Part shown: positions 1 to 12,821 of the stretch, one piece after another | How positions within the stretch are numbered: position 1 is the first letter of the stretch | Layout: every line of letters begins with the position of its first letter | NCBI GenBank assembly: GCA_005281725.1 | Contig: SSBO01000009.1 | Coordinates: 11,525,843-11,589,842 of the forward strand | Source of the DNA: Wuchereria bancrofti | Lineage: Eukaryota > Nematoda > Chromadorea > Rhabditida > Onchocercidae | Direction: 5' to 3' | DNA: 64,000 nucleotides | The notes under the pieces: model-generated | Database searches by the model: none | What the model was told of the DNA's origin: nothing | Seen by the model: the letters and a program-made list of their open reading frames with translations, nothing else | Translations under genes and position numbers: made by a program

Positions 1-1892
1 TTGGATATTAATGGATTGTGTGACTTTATCTAATATTCCACTTACAATCATTTTTCAATAAAATAGATTTAGTAGCTCATCCGTTGATAGCGTTTACCAT
101 TTTATGCTAGCTAGCTAGCAGAGGTGATTTCTTTATATTTATAGTTCATATTTATCATATTTACGTATCAAAGTAAGTCGATTATTTCTTAATGCGTTCC
201 ACAAAGTGTCTAGCTTCCATCGTCAGTCCCGTTTATCTCTTCCTCACTTTTTTTATTGGAAATACTTGAACAGTATTCAGCCAATACGATGGCGATTTGT
301 TTCATGTTGTGTCCTCTTAAGGATATATCACATGTAACTTAATTATCGTTTGGAGTGTGTTTTACAGATTGTTATGTGCATTGCTTAAGTTAGATTGAGC
401 ATCTTTAAAAGGTAATGTGTTGGTATGCAATAGCGAAATGAACCGTGAAGTAGTATCACCGGTGAGAGTTGTTCGTTGCTAAGAAGTTGTTAACTGCTGA
501 TCATTTATGAGTTACGGCGCGTATTGTGCCAATTATTCGTTACAACGAGGTGTATCATTCAATAAAAAAAAAAAAAAAAAACATGCCACACCACGAAATC
601 TAGGAGAACAAGCTACCTTCAGCCATCAGTGACAAGAAATTGGAAGCGATAACAGTGGTGTTAGGGTCTTCTTATTGAGTACAGGTGATTTGCTGGTAAA
701 TGAGAGATGACACAGGCTTGCTTGTTCTGTTCTGCTATCGAGGCACAGTTTGAAGCTATAGGTGACTTCGATTACTAACACATCCATAAAGTTAGCATAC
801 TTCTATCTCGCTGTGAAATGGTACTGTTTAGAATTAAATATGACGATGATGAAGTTTGTTACACTTCGTAACACATTTAGGAACTCATTACAGAACTCTG
901 GAAGAGGATAAAAGCCGCCAAGAAATATTTTAATAAAGTGTAAGATAAAAGTGTCACTAACAAACCAACTAATTTTGATATCGGTAATGCTAAAATGTAA
1001 GTGACGAAAAATGTTACCTCAAGGAGAATTTTTTATTTTTTTAGGACAGCATTAAAATGAAATTTTATAAACACAAATTGAGGAGAATGGGATAGTTGAT
1101 ACGTAAAACAGAGATTTTGAAATTGTGGTTAAGTCTATATTTTCAGGATTGCAGGGGGTAAGATATTTTCAGGAAAAAGGAACCCACGAAGTTGGATTAT
1201 TAACATCAGAAAGGTACGATTGAGACAACCAAGCGAAGTTTAGCTTGCTTGTTGTTTACTCCGCGAGATGTTGAATATCGGGTTAAATGATAAATTCTTA
1301 TCTGAACAACAAATACTGCCACCGAATTCGGTTACAGTTGACTCGTAATTATTACACATCGAACATTATTGACGAACGATAACAAACGAATCAGCGAAAA
1401 TGACTAATTGACAACCAGAGTGACGTAAGTAAAGTGGGAATCGTTCCACAATTTCAAAAGAAAAGTTATAGGAATTAATAATGGACATCATCCCTGTAAC
1501 ATGTGCAAAGAGATTGCTGAAGAAAGTGCAATAATTTAGGAGAATACAAAACAGTGATGTATTTTAGTTAAAAGAATAAGTCACTAACATAAACGTTTAA
1601 CAATGTGTTCTTTCGGAAAAGTTGTACAAAGCTTATGCAATACTTCTGCTGTGCAAGATCCTTAGTAAACCAAATATTAAAGAAAAAGTGATAAGGAATG
1701 AGCGAAATACAAGAAATGTGAAAACAATAAAGAATTATGAAATAGATTTGGTTAATGAGATTCTTCCATTTTCCACGAATGCATGATCATTTTCACGTCC
1801 CCTGTATACATGCATACTTTTCATGGAAAATGCCAACATTCTACAGACATATTTGTAATCAAATAAAAATAAACAAGACTGCCGAATTTCAC
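1..1892. other. Intergenic, no gene recognised
   Basis: No splice-bounded coding segment or recognisable protein was found here on either strand. It lies downstream of the minus-strand SLC7 gene and probably includes its 3' UTR. Visible features are an A-run at about 563-580 and a short GCTAGC-type palindrome at about 106-119. Confidence 0.6.
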
Positions 1893-4800
1893 TCATGATT
1901 CCTTCGCATCGTCCACAACAATAAATAACTTTTGGATGAATTTGGTCATTACTTCTGCAATTTCACCAAGTTGATTTACTTGACATGTAGAAAGAAAAAG
2001 ATTCACAATGCAAAGTAGCGAACACTTAACAAAAAAAAAGCAGAAAACTTCTTGGTATGTAAAAATTACCTTATTCTTGAAGCTAGGAATAAAATATAAA
2101 TAGAATCATATGTTAAAATACCTGAAGCTATCCCAATACATTTTGGCTTACTTTTCCATGCTACAAATATTAGATAAACAGGAATCGCAGTAAGCATTAT
2201 TCCGATACCAATTGCTAAAAAGAATATATCTCCTAAAAATTTATCGAAAAAATAACACAGAAAAGCAAGAGAAATGAAAAAGTCATCTCTTTTGAATAAA
2301 GGAACGGACCTGTATCCTTCGGTGAACCAACAATAGGGACGACCACTAAAGCAATACAACCAATTAAGAAAGTTATCGGAAAGAATAGGTTAACCTGGAA
2401 AAACATGAGGGTCAGAGGAGTTAAATAGAAAGTTGACACTAATCTCCAAGAAAAACCAAAAAAAGAAAGATCCTGGATAACGCACAAAATATTAACTTTG
2501 ATAGGCCTTTCAGCATCCGGCATTTTTTTTCGCAACCAAAACAGTGCTGCAATCACACAGGCAATAGCCAACCAGTACACTATTTGGATATAATTGATGA
2601 GTGAAAAGATATTGTTTGACAAACTGAGAAAAGCTATGGAAAGCAATCCCTAGAAAATATCATAATTTCATATGCCGTGAAGTAATATTAAATCCTCTCA
2701 TTTTACCGCTAAAAAATGCTAAGTTAACATTACATTATTAAGTTAGCATTATTAAGTAAACATTATAAATTGATCATAAATATGTAGCATCATAGTGGAA
2801 AAATGTCTCGTAATGTTCCATTACTTCAATTTCAGGATCATTCATAGCAATTAGGGTTCACGAAAACTATAACAAACCGTAAAAATGACTGCAGGAATTG
2901 GCGTACGGGTATTTTTATTAATCATTGTTAAAACCAGCGGCATATGTCCTTCTCGTGCTCCAACGTAGAATAACCTGAAAATAAACCTGGTAGACAAAAA
3001 TCAAAATCTCTATTTTTGAAGAGCCTTATGAAAAGTTTTAAAAAGCCTTGCTCAAAAACCTGGATGAAGTGAAAATTACTCCATTCGCTGAACCAATTGT
3101 CGAACATGCAACGAATATAGGCATTACAAAAGCAAATGGCCCAAACGTTTTGTTAGCGAATTCCTAAAAAAAAAAAAAAGAAAAAACACAAGAAATAAAA
3201 AACACATGTCCCAGTTTGAATCCCACTATGCAATAACAGACTCTAATTTATTAAAAATTCATGTAACAATACACTAACATACGCTTACTTTCCAAATGAA
3301 TAAGCAAATACTTGAAAGAGAAAGTGCAAACACAACTTACAACAGCAACTGCTGGACTACTCAACATGTCATCCGGTGTAATCACCGTATATAAAGCAAC
3401 ATTTGTTAACGTGTAGATCACCGTGCACACAGTACATGATATAGCAATTGCCAATGGCAAATTTCTGAAACAACTTTTCAGTACTCCATAACATTAGTTC
3501 ATCATTATCAGTTACATAGTTCGTCCTGAACAAAAGAAATGTTAACACTATAGATGCGATGAGCAAAAGAATAACAAATACATAACGGACAAATAATTTT
3601 GTAATTAATGATCAAATATAATTAATTATCCATTCAAAAATAGCTCAAATATATCGCTGTTACATTACATCATTTAATAAAAAGAAGTACCGCCTCGGAT
3701 TTTGCAATTCCTCAACGATGAAATTTAAATAATTCCATCCCTGATATGCAAAAAGACCGGAATAAAACGCCAGCGATGCAGTCCCAACGTCAGGCGTCGT
3801 ATTCTCGAATATATTTTCAAACGATTCTCTGTACTGTGGCTTCCCTGTAAGTGGGTGTCCATAAAATGGGATGTAAACTAATATTAATACGCACGACTAC
3901 AAATAAACCATACATATTTTTATCGTAAAAAGAAAAGAAAAAAAAAAAAAAACACAACAAACATGACAAAGGAAAAGAAAACCTGATATTAACAGCACTG
4001 CACCAGTGCCAATAATCAAACACAGTGCAAACAGTTTTGCAACAGTGAAAAAATCCTGAACGAAAGTTGCTAATCGTATTGACATGCAATTTATTGCTGT
4101 CAGAATTACTGTAACAAAACATAAAAATCAATTAAAACAATGATGTTAGTTCACTTAAAAAAGTTCCCAAAACATTACTGAATTTGTTTGTTTCTATTCC
4201 TCTCTCAAGCAACCACGTCAAATCAAATTTAAAACAGTTAAAATTTTTCCTGCAATAACCTACCAAGCAAAACTGTTGCAAGCAACGCCGGAAGTTCGGC
4301 AGGTGGCTCACAATTTGGATAAAATGGTCGAAGCATATATATCGCAAAAGTCAATGCTACAACTGTGCAAGTACAAGGTCTGAAATCAGATATGATAGCG
4401 AGTAAAAATGGAATGTTCGAAAATAAAATACAAGTAGTTTACGACAACAAACGTACTATGATCCTGAAATTCACCTAACCACTACAGCTTCAACCCAAAG
4501 ACGTATGAAAGCCAGAAAGGGACCAAATGATTCCATAATATACGCATAATCTCCACCCGACTTGTGAATTAGAGTACCAAGTTCGGCGTAACAGTAAGCA
4601 CCAACTGCAGCGAACAAACCACAAGCAACCCAAACAATCAGCGACAACCCGACACTTCCCGCTTCTAAAATTAGAAATATCCGTTAATGCAACAGAAAAC
4701 GTATTCAGCAAGGAAATGAAGAAATAAACAATTAAAAAAAAGTGGATAATGACTACAACCCACTTTCTTGGACACCGGTCGGTGACACGAATATCCCAGA

Positions 4801-4905
4801 TCCAATGATACAGCCGACGATTATAGAAATACCATTAAATAGTGTGAGTGATTTTGCAAGTCCAACAGTGTCATCTTTTGGGGAAGCACCATTTTTTGAG
4901 CCCAT
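1893..4905 (-). CDS. SLC7-type heteromeric amino acid transporter light chain, 481 aa
   Basis: Twelve-pass plasma-membrane amino acid exchanger of the APC superfamily, the light subunit that pairs with a CD98/4F2-type heavy chain. Twelve exons join in phase: 4764-4905, 4475-4664, 4264-4379, 3983-4108, 3691-3844, 3341-3464, 3060-3163, 2878-2974, 2497-2649, 2310-2394, 2122-2214, 1893-1954, giving 1446 nt with one stop. Family landmarks are the TM1 motif [15 protein letters not shown] (about residues 36-46), the AYCYAELG block, the [13 protein letters not shown] segment and the [11 protein letters not shown] block. Cys134, in PNCEPP between TM3 and TM4, matches the cysteine that makes the disulfide to the heavy chain, so AAT-1/2/3-like members fit better than the Cys-less nematode AATs. 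The start is the first in-frame ATG, 22 nt after a TTTTCAG acceptor. The final exon encodes [15 protein letters not shown]. Substrate specificity cannot be read from sequence. Confidence 0.93.
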
Positions 4906-4926
4906 CACTAATGATGACAGTAAAAA

Positions 4927-4928
4927 CT
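4927..4928 (-). promoter_or_regulatory. Probable trans-splice acceptor of the SLC7 gene
   Basis: A CCATTTTCAG acceptor (minus strand) sits 21 nt before the chosen ATG at 4905, with no in-frame upstream coding sequence (an ATG just above it meets a stop). In nematodes such a position is typical of spliced-leader addition; a 5'UTR intron is the alternative. Confidence 0.5.
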
Positions 4929-6359
4929 GAAAATGGGTTCCATCTAATTTAAATAATCAATAATATAACGCAACACGCTCATAAATAAATAGACTAATGC
5001 ATAAGTATGTAAACATAGGTCAATAGAATTATATATATATATATACTTATATTTATTCAACACTAATAACATGGAAATCCAAGAAAATAACATAGTACAA
5101 TGATACAAAAACTCTAACCAGAAATCTCCAGTTAAGCTTGTGGATAAAAATAGAATTGAATAAATATAAGTAAAGGAACAATCACAGAAGCACTGATAAC
5201 TTCCTACATCTCTACCACCTAATTTCTACAGCCAGCGAGAACATTCCAAATTTCCCAAACCAATTTAAATCCCCACAAATCCCTGGTCCCATTTGGCTGT
5301 TGCTTGGATATGGCCGCATTATGAATGAACGATATCTCAATTCAAACAGATGGCTTACTGTTTTTCTATTATCGGACGGCACTCGTAAATAACATATAAG
5401 TTAGACAGGTAGCAATTATTCATATGGTCCAGCGAAAAATCCTTAAAAATCAGTTATTCAGGAAGTCACTCCAACTAGAATCGCGGGCTTCGTCTCTGTC
5501 TGCTACTTTCAGGTCGATGCGCCTAATCTTTAAATGCTTTTAAAAATGTCTGATCAAACACATAATTTTTCAATCTCATATGTTTACACTTGCCCAAATA
5601 GATCCTAGATACAATTTGAGGAGGTACACTCCCCTCCTCCCTCACTATCATGTCTCTCCCATTCGCGTCAATTCTTCCGTAAATTGTTTTACCATGAAAA
5701 ATCACAGCAAGCAAATCCTCACATTGAAAGTTCCTGAAAAAAAAAAGAAAGGTGCTGAGAAGGGAGGAAATTAAAGAGCAAAAACCACGCTTACAATGCT
5801 GATTTTTGATCACAAAGCCTCTTTGTGTGATAGCAATAATTATATTCTTGTAAATCACATATTTCGAGAACAAAGAACAGTCGCAATGGATTAAAGATGA
5901 TATCAAGTAGCAACCCTTTATGTAAAAAGCTCCTCCATTTTTTTATCGCTTTTCCAAGCATCATAGGTCATTTTTTTAGTTCTGACTTCTCACCCTTTCT
6001 CGACAAAGCTATTTTAATAACACATTTTATTTTTATAGCTCGATCTTTTCGACTGGGCTCCCAATCGTTTCATATAGCCAGGGAAAGGCAACTTCTTAAC
6101 AGGATGAGGTTAAAAAAGTTACTATGCAATAAATTCACACCGGAAATTCTGGCCACTTCACCTGTATCTCGTTTGTAATATCACGTTTTGTTACACCTTT
6201 CGTCCATTCTTACAAATTTAAGCAAATGGAATTCGGAATTTCAACTTATCGGAGATAAAAATTTCTAAACATTGAACAAAAAAATACAGAAATTCATTAC
6301 AACGACCTCTTGTTTTTTGAAAAAAAAATATATGTCATGATATGGAGAATTGTACCAGA

Positions 6360-6581
6360 TTAAGGTATCCGTCTAGTGATTCGTAAAAGATGCGCCATGA
6401 TAAGAGAAATAGGAATGATTATAGGAAAAAGAGCAAACATGTCATGCTTGATAGCAAAATATGGCATTACTATTGCTGCCATGTAGAAAAGTATTTGTTT
6501 GTTGTGCGTGTCTGTATTTACGATGAAATTTGCTATCCAGCGTTTTAAAATTATTCTCTTAAATACCATTATGGAATTCAT
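6360..6581 (-). CDS. Possible small two-TM protein, 73 aa
   Basis: Uninterrupted frame beginning with ATG. It has a basic N-terminal segment (KRIILKRW, residues 8-15), a hydrophobic stretch at about 30-42, and a second at about 48-63 (ALFPIIIPISLIMAHLL), ending with a basic tail RITRR. This arrangement resembles small two-helix membrane proteins, but I recognise no family, and AT-rich noncoding DNA readily gives Ile/Phe/Leu-rich translations. There is no supporting splice or UTR signal. The second Met (residue 5) is an alternative start. Confidence 0.25.
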   Translation of the reverse strand: MNSIMVFKRIILKRWIANFIVNTDTHNKQILFYMAAIVMPYFAIKHDMFALFPIIIPISLIMAHLLRITRRIP

Positions 6582-8692
6582 GCTATGATTGTTGTTAAAC
6601 TGAAGTCAGAACCGTCTTTTATTGACTGATTGATCACTCTACCATTAACCCTTTCACCAGATTTAAAAACGATTTATTGAAGGAAGAATAGTTTACGACC
6701 CTTGTTCTCAACAACCATTGGAAAATTGCAAAATCAAGAAAAAATACGACAAAGTACAAAGCCTTCTACATCAAAGAAGGATGGCAATGGAAATGTAACG
6801 GGCGCAGTAGTGTTATTTTCGCTAAGAAGCACAATATTACTAATACACTTGCCACCAGCAAGTTATTACTACTAATCTCCTTTTGCAGTCAAATATATTT
6901 TTAGTCGTTCAGAAAGTATGTACCATTGGTACAGACACATATATGTATATATATTCAGTAGAAGAATTTCGACCATTCTCACATGAAGGTTGCTTTTTGG
7001 CCTGTCACTGTGCTTAATAACTGAGAATCATGAAGTGCTCCTGATTCAGAAATGAAGTGATTGAGAGGAAATACGGAATGAACGAAGGTACCTAGTGACA
7101 ACACTTATTAAAGATGTAAACCAAAACATACAGAATGAGTTTCAGGCAAATGATACCGTATGAAATAGGCGGATGACTCCCTATTTTCTAAGAAAACATC
7201 GATAACTTCAACTTGACTAAATCAGTTATTTAGTTACCTTATATACATTGCACTATCTATCCCACAATCAACACTTAAGTACTTAATATTTTTTTCTGTA
7301 AAGCAAGTACACAAATTTAGAACTCAACATTACATATATTTGAGAACTTTTGGACACTTAAATAACAACATCATTATGTGCAACGCAGTCCTGTCACCTA
7401 TACAGACACCTCCCTTGCTGATTAACCTAATCAATAGTTGTCGTATTTTAAAATGAACGAATTTTCTACAAGACTCCAGCTGACTCCTAAAAGAAGAATG
7501 TCTTCTGTCAGTTGACCGATAATTTCTAAAAAAACCACGAACAACAAGTTTACAGCTCACAACATTACATAACAACCTTTGCATGTTTCTTCACAATACG
7601 ACACTTGCCCTCGTCTCACCCAAATATGTACTACGGTTATTATAATAGCATTCAAATAACTGAACAGGAATATCATATTCGTATTCCCAACATTCTCTAC
7701 TGCCAATTTAACATCTATCTGCGTTAGATGCAGAGAGTTCTACTATGAATTCAAGAAATGACCACTGGTCAATAGCATTCCCAGCGGGTAAGAGTCTGTG
7801 CACATCGAGCTGAGCTATTATTTTTTGAAGAATAGCAACATAGTCCCATGGGTAGAGAATTATTCCAATGGAGTGAGTACCTGTCCCCCGCGTTCCTCAG
7901 CTACTTTAAAGCAGTTTATAGTAAACTATGCATGTAATTAATACATCGTTTCCTTTTGTAGCCCCGCACGAGCACCCTTCGATGAATTATTCATACAGGA
8001 ATTCGTCCCGCCTCTCCTTCAAATACGAAAATGTCGAAACATTACACCGGTCTTTCTCCTTCTCTTCCCCTCCCTCTGTTTCTCCCTTTGTACTGAAAAC
8101 ACTTTAACTGTAGCAGCCTTTTTTACCTTTTTCACATTCTACAGTATATTTTGCGGTCCTCTTTGCTGTTACCCTAACTCTGTTTCGTCGATGTTACAGT
8201 CTCTGTCACCTCTTCATTTGTCACACTATTCCTTGTCCCACTTGAATGTCAACAGCCTGCTCCAAAACAACGCGCTTCTATGTCTCCTGCTTTCAGGATC
8301 CCATCCATCCTCTATTATCGGTTGTCATTCAGGATTTTTGTATTACTTCCTCTCGCCGTATCCGTTTCCTGCTTCTCTGCTCATCACTGTATTTCATTCC
8401 CTTTTTTATCAGCAGATTTTCGCTTGCTATTCAGTGATCATCCTTTACAGTGTTTCACGTTCTTATATTTTGTCTCAGTTACTTTACATGCTTAGTTCAC
8501 TATTTTCCTTTCGGTTGTGACAATTGATGTTAATTAATATTATGGATTGGGACCGTTGTTGTATGCTGTTCTGCGTGCATAAAAACAAATCTATCTATTT
8601 TAACTGTTTTCTTTCTCTTTTTTCTTTGATTCGGAGAAGTCTGCTTATCACCAGATATTGGTTTCAGTACGTTGCTGATTTGGTTGTGTTTT

Positions 8693-8694
8693 AG
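8693..8694 (+). promoter_or_regulatory. Probable trans-splice acceptor of the SLC5 gene
   Basis: GGTTGTGTTTTAG ends at 8694, 18 nt before the ATG at 8713. It is a strong 3' splice site with no coding exon upstream, consistent with spliced-leader addition or a 5'UTR intron. Confidence 0.5.
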
Positions 8695-8712
8695 GATACA
8701 CTGATTGATATT

Positions 8713-11700
8713 ATGGATAGTGTGGATGTAGTTGTGCTCATAGGTCTTGTTGTTGCAATTTCCTTCTTCGGTCTTTTCACAGCATTACGTGGTGTAAAGC
8801 AAACATCCGCCGCTCAGATTCTGCACGGATCGAAGTTTGTGCTATTAGCTTATTCTTATTTGAAATATGAAAATTACGCCATATATGTGAAAACAATACC
8901 TACAGTTGAAATCTTGAAGCTTGATTTAATGATAAGTATTGGCTTAGCTATTAATTGTCTGACCAATTGAGAATGTTTTGTTAGTTTATTATAGTGATTC
9001 CTGAATGGGACAGCAGAAATAATTTTCAGCGTATCTGTACTGACTTCAGCGTTATCGGTTTGTTCGGGATTTCTTTCCGCAATCTCACTTCTTGGATTTC
9101 CTGCGGAGGTATATGTATTGATCAAGTTGTTCAATTAAAAATGTTATCGCGGTTTATTCCTTCATTTAGCATTTAATTCCATTCAGTCCATTCAGTTTTA
9201 CCATTTAACTGTTTATGGTCTTTTTGAGTAATAGGAGATTTGTAGAGATTTTTTTCTTCAAAATCCGATTATCTTGCATTCATTCACGTTTTCGAAAATT
9301 TACATCAGTTTGTTTGCTGAACTATGAGTTTTCGTGAAGGTTTATTACCAAGGAGCAATGATATTTTGGTATGGTCCGATGTATATGGTGGCATTTCCTA
9401 TTGTAGCTTATTGTTTCTTGCCTGTTCTCTATGATATGAAGCTTACAAGCATATACGAGGTTGGTGTCTTATCTGCTTATTCAGCTCCTTATGCATTGAG
9501 GAAATTCTTTCAATTTTACCATTCATTCTTTTGATTTGTAGTACTTGGAGATTCGGTTCAATTTTGCATGTCGCTTCTTGGCTTCACTTACCTTCTGCAT
9601 CCAGGTAACAGTGTTTTTTTTTTTGATTGCCACAAAACTTAAATTATTGTTTTTACAACAGGTCGTTTTGATTAATCATCTTGTTGGTTGAAAGTATTAA
9701 TTTTGACGTAATTTTCCCTGCTATCCGCATACTAAAATTGGTTTATGTTGGGGTTTTTTGCAACATCTTCTGCAAATTATTGCGATAAATAGGATGTTAA
9801 AATGTGAGGTGAGCTGCAGAATCAGCACCGTAAGTTATTACCATTTTTGATTGGATGGTAATCAAAACTACTGTCATTTAAGTTTCAATAATTTTTTTCT
9901 AGTAATTTCTAATATTTGAGTTGTATTGCTTGTTCAAATTCATGTTCCATGGAAAATGAGGCTAGAATTGTGATAAATGATATTGATGGTAAGCTCAGTT
10001 CCTTTCACCTGCTCATTATTAGTAATTTAAATTACATTTCAAAATAACTTTTTCAATTGCAGACTTGGCTTTATGTTAGTGTAGCACTGTATGCACCGGC
10101 ACTTGCACTGTCCGCAATTATTTCCATTCCATTATCTCTATCAATTGTTTTGACAGCCGGTCTTGCCGCTGTTTATGTAACGTTGGTAGGTTGCTCTACT
10201 AGGAAAAGAAAATGTTTAGCTGAGGGATTTTTTTTATTGATTCATGATCCAGCTTTCAGGGGGGCGCAAAAGCAAGCATATATACTTCGGCTTTACAAAT
10301 GGCACTAATTTTAGCCAGTATGGTGTTGATTTTTTCAGTCAGTTTATATCACTTCGGTTTTAATAGCGTTTTAAAAACTGCTGTTGTTGGAGGTCGCCTG
10401 CAGTTACTTGAGTAAGTCTTTTATCTATGTTGTTAAGCAAAGACATTCCACAGACATCTCGTTCAGGTAGATTTTATCACTGAAATAGACTCCAGTGCTA
10501 ATTAAGAAGATCGCAAAAAACAACGTTGATGGGAATTAAGAATAGTCCAAAATCTCAGTACAGTTTGTTTGATGCGCTTGATTTCACTAGAGAATAATAA
10601 ATTACGCATGCTATACTTCAACAATTTTCTGTCGATTGCAGTTTTCGAATTGATCCACGCATCCGGCACTCGGTTTGGTCCTTGATGATCGGTGGTACAG
10701 GAAATATATTGTGTCTTTTTGCAGCAAATCAACTTACAACACAGCGTTATATGGCAATGAGTTCGCTTAGATCTGCACAACGGTAAATTTTTTCATTACC
10801 TCATTTTTAGGTATTTTGACAATAATTTAAGGAGTGGTATTTTAGGGTTGTTCTGCTAAATATTCCCTTCAGTTTTCTGATTCTTACTACATATGTGGGT
10901 GCAGGCCTGATAATGTATCACAGATATTTTCACTGTAACCCTGTTTTGCAGTCAAAAGACCAAGTGAGTGATATAATCTCATTTTATTTTAAATTTGGAA
11001 TTTGAATATGTTTTTACATATTTGTGGTTTCCATTTATGTACTTTTATCTATTACTTTGTTTAGATTTAGTTGTTCTCTATAAAATCTGGATGAAATAAT
11101 CCCTAAGAATCTAGTCGATATTTTAAGTATGTCGCATGAAGTTCATCTTTATATCAAGCCACTATATGTTGTTGGGGCATCCATAGATTTGTTTCTTACA
11201 GCTTTTGCCTCATTTCGTTGTTGACGAATTATCCTCAATACCCGGAATGATTGGACTTTTTGCAGCATCCGTATATAGCGCAGGTTTAAGGTATGATTAG
11301 AATAATAAAGTTTTTCAGTATTTCACGCAATTAGAATACACTTTCAAGTTGAGATTTCGTAGTTCTATGTATCGCATATGATGGGGATTGTATTTCCTGA
11401 CGTACTTGTTTCGAAAGTAAAATTATTTTAGTACGGCGTCAGCTTCATATAGTGCCCTCGCTGCAGTATTCATCGAAGATGTTGTTAAACAATTCCAGAT
11501 TAAGGTACAAAAACACGAACCAATGAAGCCAAATACTAGCATCTTATTAGCGCGATATTTGCGTATGTGTTACTGCTGTTTGATTAATTTTGTTCCAAAC
11601 TTAATATCATCTGTATCTTATTTCTTTAAAATAACCATTTTCAGCGTTGTTGTTCTGTTCATTATCAATGACAATCGCATATCTTTGTAGCATAATGAAG

Positions 11701-12821
11701 ACGATGGTGTTGCAAGTTAGTTCTTGGTGTGCTAACCATAGAAATCATTCTATTCTGTTGTAAAATTTATTTTAACACCGTGGAAGTTCATGTTTTCATT
11801 TTTTTTACAGGTCTCACTTTCAATATTTGGCATTGCTGGAGGGCCCGTGTTGAGCGTTTTTTGTTTGGGCATGTTTTTCCCGAAAATTAAGGGACTTGCA
11901 GCTTTTGCTGGTTAGTATGCAGGAACATACACAAGATTATAAAGTGTGATTGAAATTAAAATTATTAGGGTAATATCGGGTAAAAGACTTGAAGGGAATA
12001 ATTTACTGAGTTTAAGATGGAATTTTAGCCCAGGTGGCGTCAACAGTCTTCTGCGTCTTTATTGCTGCCGGTGCATTAGTGAACCATGTAAGACCTGTTG
12101 ATTTACCAATTGGTGAAACTTGCGGGCAAACTAATATCACCTTGACATTTGTTGAAAAACCAGAGTACGGAATGGTCTGGCCTTTATACAGGTATACTTG
12201 TTTCTACATTTAACACTTTTTCTTGTTCATCTTTGCCTTATATTCAAACTGAAATATAGTATTCAAAGTATTAGTTAGAAACTACGCTAAAGACTATTAC
12301 CTATTTTTCAGTAATTCATGGTTAATTCAGCTCTTTCGTATTTCTTACCAATACTACAGCATCTCTGCTCTGGTGGTTGCATTTGTAGTTGCACATATCG
12401 TTCAGTGGTTTTCAGGTATATTTGGGTTTTCCTGAAATGTCAAGTCAGTATAAACTTTTGTTTGTTACCGAACAAAATCATTTGTAGTTTACTGATTTCA
12501 GGAAATATCGGACATTTGCCAGTGGAAGCAAGACTACTATCACCTTTACTTCGACCAAGACATAACCGAAAGGTATTGTCGTTTTCATAGCTGCATTTAT
12601 TAACATTTTGTGTGTTTTTCAGTAACTGTCTACTGGAAATCAAAAGTCCATCACGGTTCACAAAGATGCCTTAAATATAAATTGATTTTCTGAACTAATT
12701 TTTGATTCGTGCTGCTTATTTTTTATATGACTTTTATCCTTTATGATCTTAGGGAACTGTATCCGACTGTGCTTCTGGAACAAGAAAGGATGGCGAAATC
12801 GCGTTGGAAACCGTCAAGTAA
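8713..12821 (+). CDS. SLC5-family sodium/solute symporter (SMVT/SMCT/NIS-like), 571 aa
   Basis: Sodium-coupled plasma-membrane carrier. Sixteen exons keep one frame: 8713-8834, 9030-9108, 9340-9459, 9542-9604, 10063-10185, 10260-10411, 10642-10782, 10846-10963, 11202-11290, 11432-11562, 11645-11715, 11811-11910, 12029-12191, 12312-12415, 12502-12572, 12753-12821. SLC5 hallmarks are [15 protein letters not shown] (TM1 region), [55 protein letters not shown] and [17 protein letters not shown]. The length suits the 13-TM SMVT/SMCT/iodide-transporter branch, so the substrate may be a vitamin or monocarboxylate, but it is not decidable here. The C-terminus ends at TAA 12819-12821. A 51-nt in-phase candidate intron (12818-12868) spans that stop; removing it would extend the protein by a few residues to a TAG at 12888-12890. 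An AATAAA lies at 13174. Confidence 0.92.

Larger units (their letters stand above)
4906..8712. other. Intergenic between divergent transporter genes
   Basis: This 3.8 kb gap separates the minus-strand SLC7 gene from the plus-strand SLC5 gene and should hold both promoters. It includes an (AT)n run at about 5030-5045 and a long pyrimidine-rich stretch at about 8040-8520 that gives spurious open frames. Only one weak small-ORF candidate (6360-6581) is noted. Confidence 0.6.

Noticed and set aside
2233..2646. Reading the SLC7 segment at 2233-2646 as one uninterrupted exon
   Set aside because: The stretch 2395-2496 is an in-phase intron of 102 nt (GTTAAT to TTTTCCAG). Without it the TM11-TM12 sequence is contiguous and family-like.
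8191..8520. Ser/Leu/Phe-rich 109-codon open frame
   Set aside because: It lies in a pyrimidine-rich stretch open in three frames at once, with no splice or family support.
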